Source: Bacteroidota bacterium
GTDB lineage: Bacteria; Bacteroidota; Bacteroidia; B-17B0; Aurantibacillaceae
Assembly: GCA_018267475.1 (NCBI GenBank)
Contig: JAFDYI010000021.1
Coordinates: 1 to 55,105, forward strand
Direction of reading: 5' to 3'
DNA length: 55,105 bases
Shown here: positions 53,662-55,105 of the stretch, piece by piece
Layout: each line of letters begins with the position of its first letter
How positions within the stretch are numbered: the first letter of the stretch is position 1
Translations under genes and position numbers: made by a program
The notes under the pieces: generated by a model
Database searches by the model: none
What the model saw: the letters and a program-made list of their open reading frames with translations, nothing else
Told to the model about the DNA's origin: nothing

Positions 53662-53961
53662 CTATTTTTTTACCACACTATAATTTTGGAATACACATAA
53701 TGGTTCCATCAAAATTAACTCATCTTCAAAATATCCGCAAGGTGCATTATTTTGAGTAGGATCCGTATATAAATTCCTTTCGGGAATAGGCATGCTTTCG
53801 CCTTGATTTATTCCTACTTTTAAAAAATCGTTATTTAACCTCGTTCGATAATACCAGTATCTTTCATGTAGAATATCGGACGGAGCAAACTGAGCCGTTA
53901 TTTGGCTGCATAAGAAAATAAAAATAAGCAGTGGAAAATAGCAGCATATTTTTTTATTCAT
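53662..53961 (-). CDS. Short secreted protein, possibly truncated
   Basis: A 99-residue protein with a clear signal peptide (MNKKICCYFPLLIFIFLCSQ..TAQ). The mature part starts ILHERYWYYRTRLNNDFLKVG and GESMPIPERN, which resembles the N-terminus of larger Bacteroidota secreted proteins. It then ends early at FQNYSVVKK. It may be a truncated relative of such a protein or a complete small secreted protein. Its start overlaps the upstream lipoprotein gene by 4 bp (ATGA), so it is translated with it. Confidence 0.65.
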   Translation of the reverse strand: MNKKICCYFPLLIFIFLCSQITAQFAPSDILHERYWYYRTRLNNDFLKVGINQGESMPIPERNLYTDPTQNNAPCGYFEDELILMEPLCVFQNYSVVKK

Positions 53962-54494
53962 GGTGTAATGGTTATTTCGGTAAATACTAAGTCATAATAG
54001 TTGCCATTGTTATCAGTTCTGCATAATTTCAAAGCGCTTCCGTATAATTCTTTAATAGTAAAAGTAGTTGGGAAGTTAGGAAATAAAAAGCCTTTGGAAT
54101 AATAATTTGGAGAGGTTGATGGTGGAGCGGGGACTCCTCCCCATTGGTCGTAAAAATTTACTTCTTTGTTGTTGTTGCCAAAACTTACAAAGCCATTTTC
54201 ATTAGTGTCATACAGCATGAAATCAATATAGGCAGATTGACCACCTTGAGCTGGTTCGTTGTCTATTTCGAGCACGTGAGTATAATTGGGTGTTGCGGTG
54301 TTCGTTACGGAATAAGTAAATTTACTCATACTATCTATACCATTTATTTTATAGCTTTTTAGCTGCCATTTTTTACAAATTCTGGTTGTTACGCTTTCGG
54401 TAGATATAAAAGGGTCATCAGGGTATTTATGGCAACTTCCGCATAAAACAGCTATAGTTGCCAATATAAAACCTATATTTGGTGCTTTTTTCAT
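53958..54494 (-). CDS. Lipocalin-like lipoprotein
   Basis: A 178-residue lipoprotein. Its leader ends in the lipobox LCGSC (Cys21). The mature part has the start KKWQLKSYKINGIDS typical of lipocalin-like Bacteroidota lipoproteins and a beta-rich body ending ALKLCRTDNNGNYYDLVFTEI. Ligand unknown. It is the first confidently called gene of the cassette; a promoter lies about 150 bp upstream at 54646-54676. Confidence 0.75.
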   Translation of the reverse strand: MKKAPNIGFILATIAVLCGSCHKYPDDPFISTESVTTRICKKWQLKSYKINGIDSMSKFTYSVTNTATPNYTHVLEIDNEPAQGGQSAYIDFMLYDTNENGFVSFGNNNKEVNFYDQWGGVPAPPSTSPNYYSKGFLFPNFPTTFTIKELYGSALKLCRTDNNGNYYDLVFTEITITP

Positions 54495-54513
54495 TCTTGC
54501 TATTTTATAAAAA

Positions 54514-54636
54514 TTACTTCTTTAGTTTTTTCAATTCAATGTTTTCTTTTTGCAGAGTTTCTACTTTTTTGTTTGGCTTTATCACGTATAGGGTAAGCTC
54601 TTTTGTTTTTCCGACCTTTGATAAGATAGCAGGCAC
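54514..54636 (-). CDS. Candidate 40-residue peptide in the cassette leader
   Basis: A frame from GTG 54636 to TAA 54514 encodes a Lys-rich peptide with a helical, coiled-coil-like C-terminus (KKVETLQKENIELKKLKK). A second overlapping frame from ATG 54640 to TGA 54536 (34 residues, MSACYLIKGRKNKRAY..) starts 5 nt after the -7 box, in the leaderless position. Only one, or neither, may be translated; the pair could also be one frameshifted gene. Stop lies 19 bp before the lipocalin-like gene. Confidence 0.3.
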   Translation of the reverse strand: MPAILSKVGKTKELTLYVIKPNKKVETLQKENIELKKLKK

Positions 54637-54645
54637 TCATAAATG

Positions 54646-54676
54646 CGAATATACTACAATATTTTGGTAAAAGCAA
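54646..54676 (-). promoter_or_regulatory. Promoter of the lipoprotein cassette (TTG-N20-TATATTCG)
   Basis: On the minus strand TTG (54676-54674), a 20-nt spacer and TATATTCG (54653-54646, one base from TAnnTTTG) give both Bacteroidota promoter elements at normal spacing. Confidence 0.5.
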
Positions 54677-54865
54677 CTTTTTTTAGAAAATATGTTGAAA
54701 AATTATTTTCGCCGGGTTATTTTTTTAAGACATTTTTTAGTGCAAAAAAAACGGCAGGTAGAGATAAAAAAAATGATTCGTGAGAGGAGGTTTTCAGCAG
54801 CGATAGCCGCATGCGAGCATAGAAGCGGTCGTAAGGCTTTGCGAAGCATGTCGGCGGTTTTCTGC

Positions 54866-55105
54866 AAAGAAAAAATCTTTTTTATTTTCTTTTTCCTTAG
54901 ATGAAAAAGAAACAAAAAATCAAGGCAAATCAATCTACTGTGCGCAAAGCCTAACGACTCCGTGATTTGCCCGGCTTGCGCGCTGTTTTTTTTGATAGTC
55001 CTCAAGAGAAACTAGTTCGGCAGGCGTCCTCGAAATGTGCTTACCAGAAGTTTTGTGGCTGTGGTGGTGCAGCCCTGTGCGAAAAACAAAAGCTTCTGGT
55101 TGGTT
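54866..55105 (-). repeat. Interspersed repeat, right copy (truncated by the window edge)
   Basis: This is the inverted counterpart of 115-350; the terminal 63 bp are identical to 115-177 read on the other strand. Homology stops inward at about 54866, in a run of A and T (CAAAGAAAAAATC), where the two flanks become unrelated. The outer part of this copy lies beyond the window. Confidence 0.85.

Larger units (their letters stand above)
54495..55105. other. Right-end intergenic region: leader, promoter and repeat
   Basis: It holds the promoter of the lipoprotein cassette (54646-54676), two overlapping small frames in its transcribed leader (minus strand, 54536-54640 and 54514-54636), and the right copy of the interspersed repeat (54866-55105). 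The plus-strand frame from 54692 runs into the repeat and is low-complexity, so it is not called. The part 54700-54865 contains no gene I can support. Confidence 0.6.

Noticed and set aside
54692-55005. Basic ORFs on both strands near the right end
   Set aside because: They run into the repeat and end in Phe/Lys homopolymer tracts, so they are probably repeat-derived.
1-55105. CRISPR arrays, tRNA or rRNA genes, prophage genes
   Set aside because: No regularly spaced repeats, tRNA cloverleaf, rRNA-like stretch or phage structural gene was seen while reading the window, although a covariance-model search was not possible.

Overview
The window comes from a member of the Bacteroidota, probably a free-living, gliding or T9SS-bearing lineage of the Chitinophagales/Sphingobacteriales type. 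The evidence is SprA (the outer-membrane translocon of the type IX secretion system), one type-A and one type-B T9SS cargo protein, a DUF4175 protein, a THX-like small ribosomal protein, a LytTR two-component pair with a TPR-containing kinase, and about fifteen copies of the Bacteroidota -7 promoter box TAnnTTTG. No rRNA, tRNA, CRISPR array or complete insertion sequence was found. Genes are closely packed on both strands and most are housekeeping.

Layout. Positions 1-391 hold an interspersed repeat whose inverted copy ends the window (54866-55105). 392-6466: a type-B T9SS surface protein, then RNase H, a family-2 glycosyltransferase and an AraC regulator on +, converging on apaG and proline dehydrogenase. 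6555-9846: aroB-aroA (overlapping) and purC. 9906-15479: a small acidic orphan, a TPR histidine kinase with its LytTR response regulator (ATGA overlap), and a two-LamG type-A T9SS adhesin followed by a strong bidirectional terminator. 15560-18506: an accessory-looking region with a tailless SSB, a zinc-ribbon protein plus a decayed piece of a second copy, and a type II restriction-modification pair (an HTH-fused C5 methyltransferase converging on an Eco47II-type endonuclease). 18609-25887: metH, a sensor kinase, gmk, ubiE/menG and nadD. 25965-34199: sprA-ruvA. 34435-43966: the THX-like gene, DUF4175, an MCE protein, a two-part membrane Fe-S oxidoreductase with an unrelated gene between the halves, a polytopic membrane protein and a 62-residue protein. 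44066-48227: an M16 peptidase pair (inactive plus active), a candidate 46-codon gene coupled to it, and rodA. 48310-51905: nrdA and nrdB (class Ia ribonucleotide reductase). 52218-54640: a small secreted/lipoprotein operon with its own promoter and unrecognised products.

How the parts fit. SprA would export the two T9SS cargo proteins. The kinase-regulator pair beside the LamG adhesin may control surface functions. The aro and pur genes, metH, nrdAB, gmk, nadD, ubiE and rodA are core metabolism and cell-shape functions. The most unusual parts are the 15.5-18.6 kb region (shared operator-like repeats, a paralogue remnant, foreign codon use), the terminal lipoprotein cassette, and the widespread placement of the -7 box only 3-9 nt from the start codon, which predicts leaderless mRNAs.
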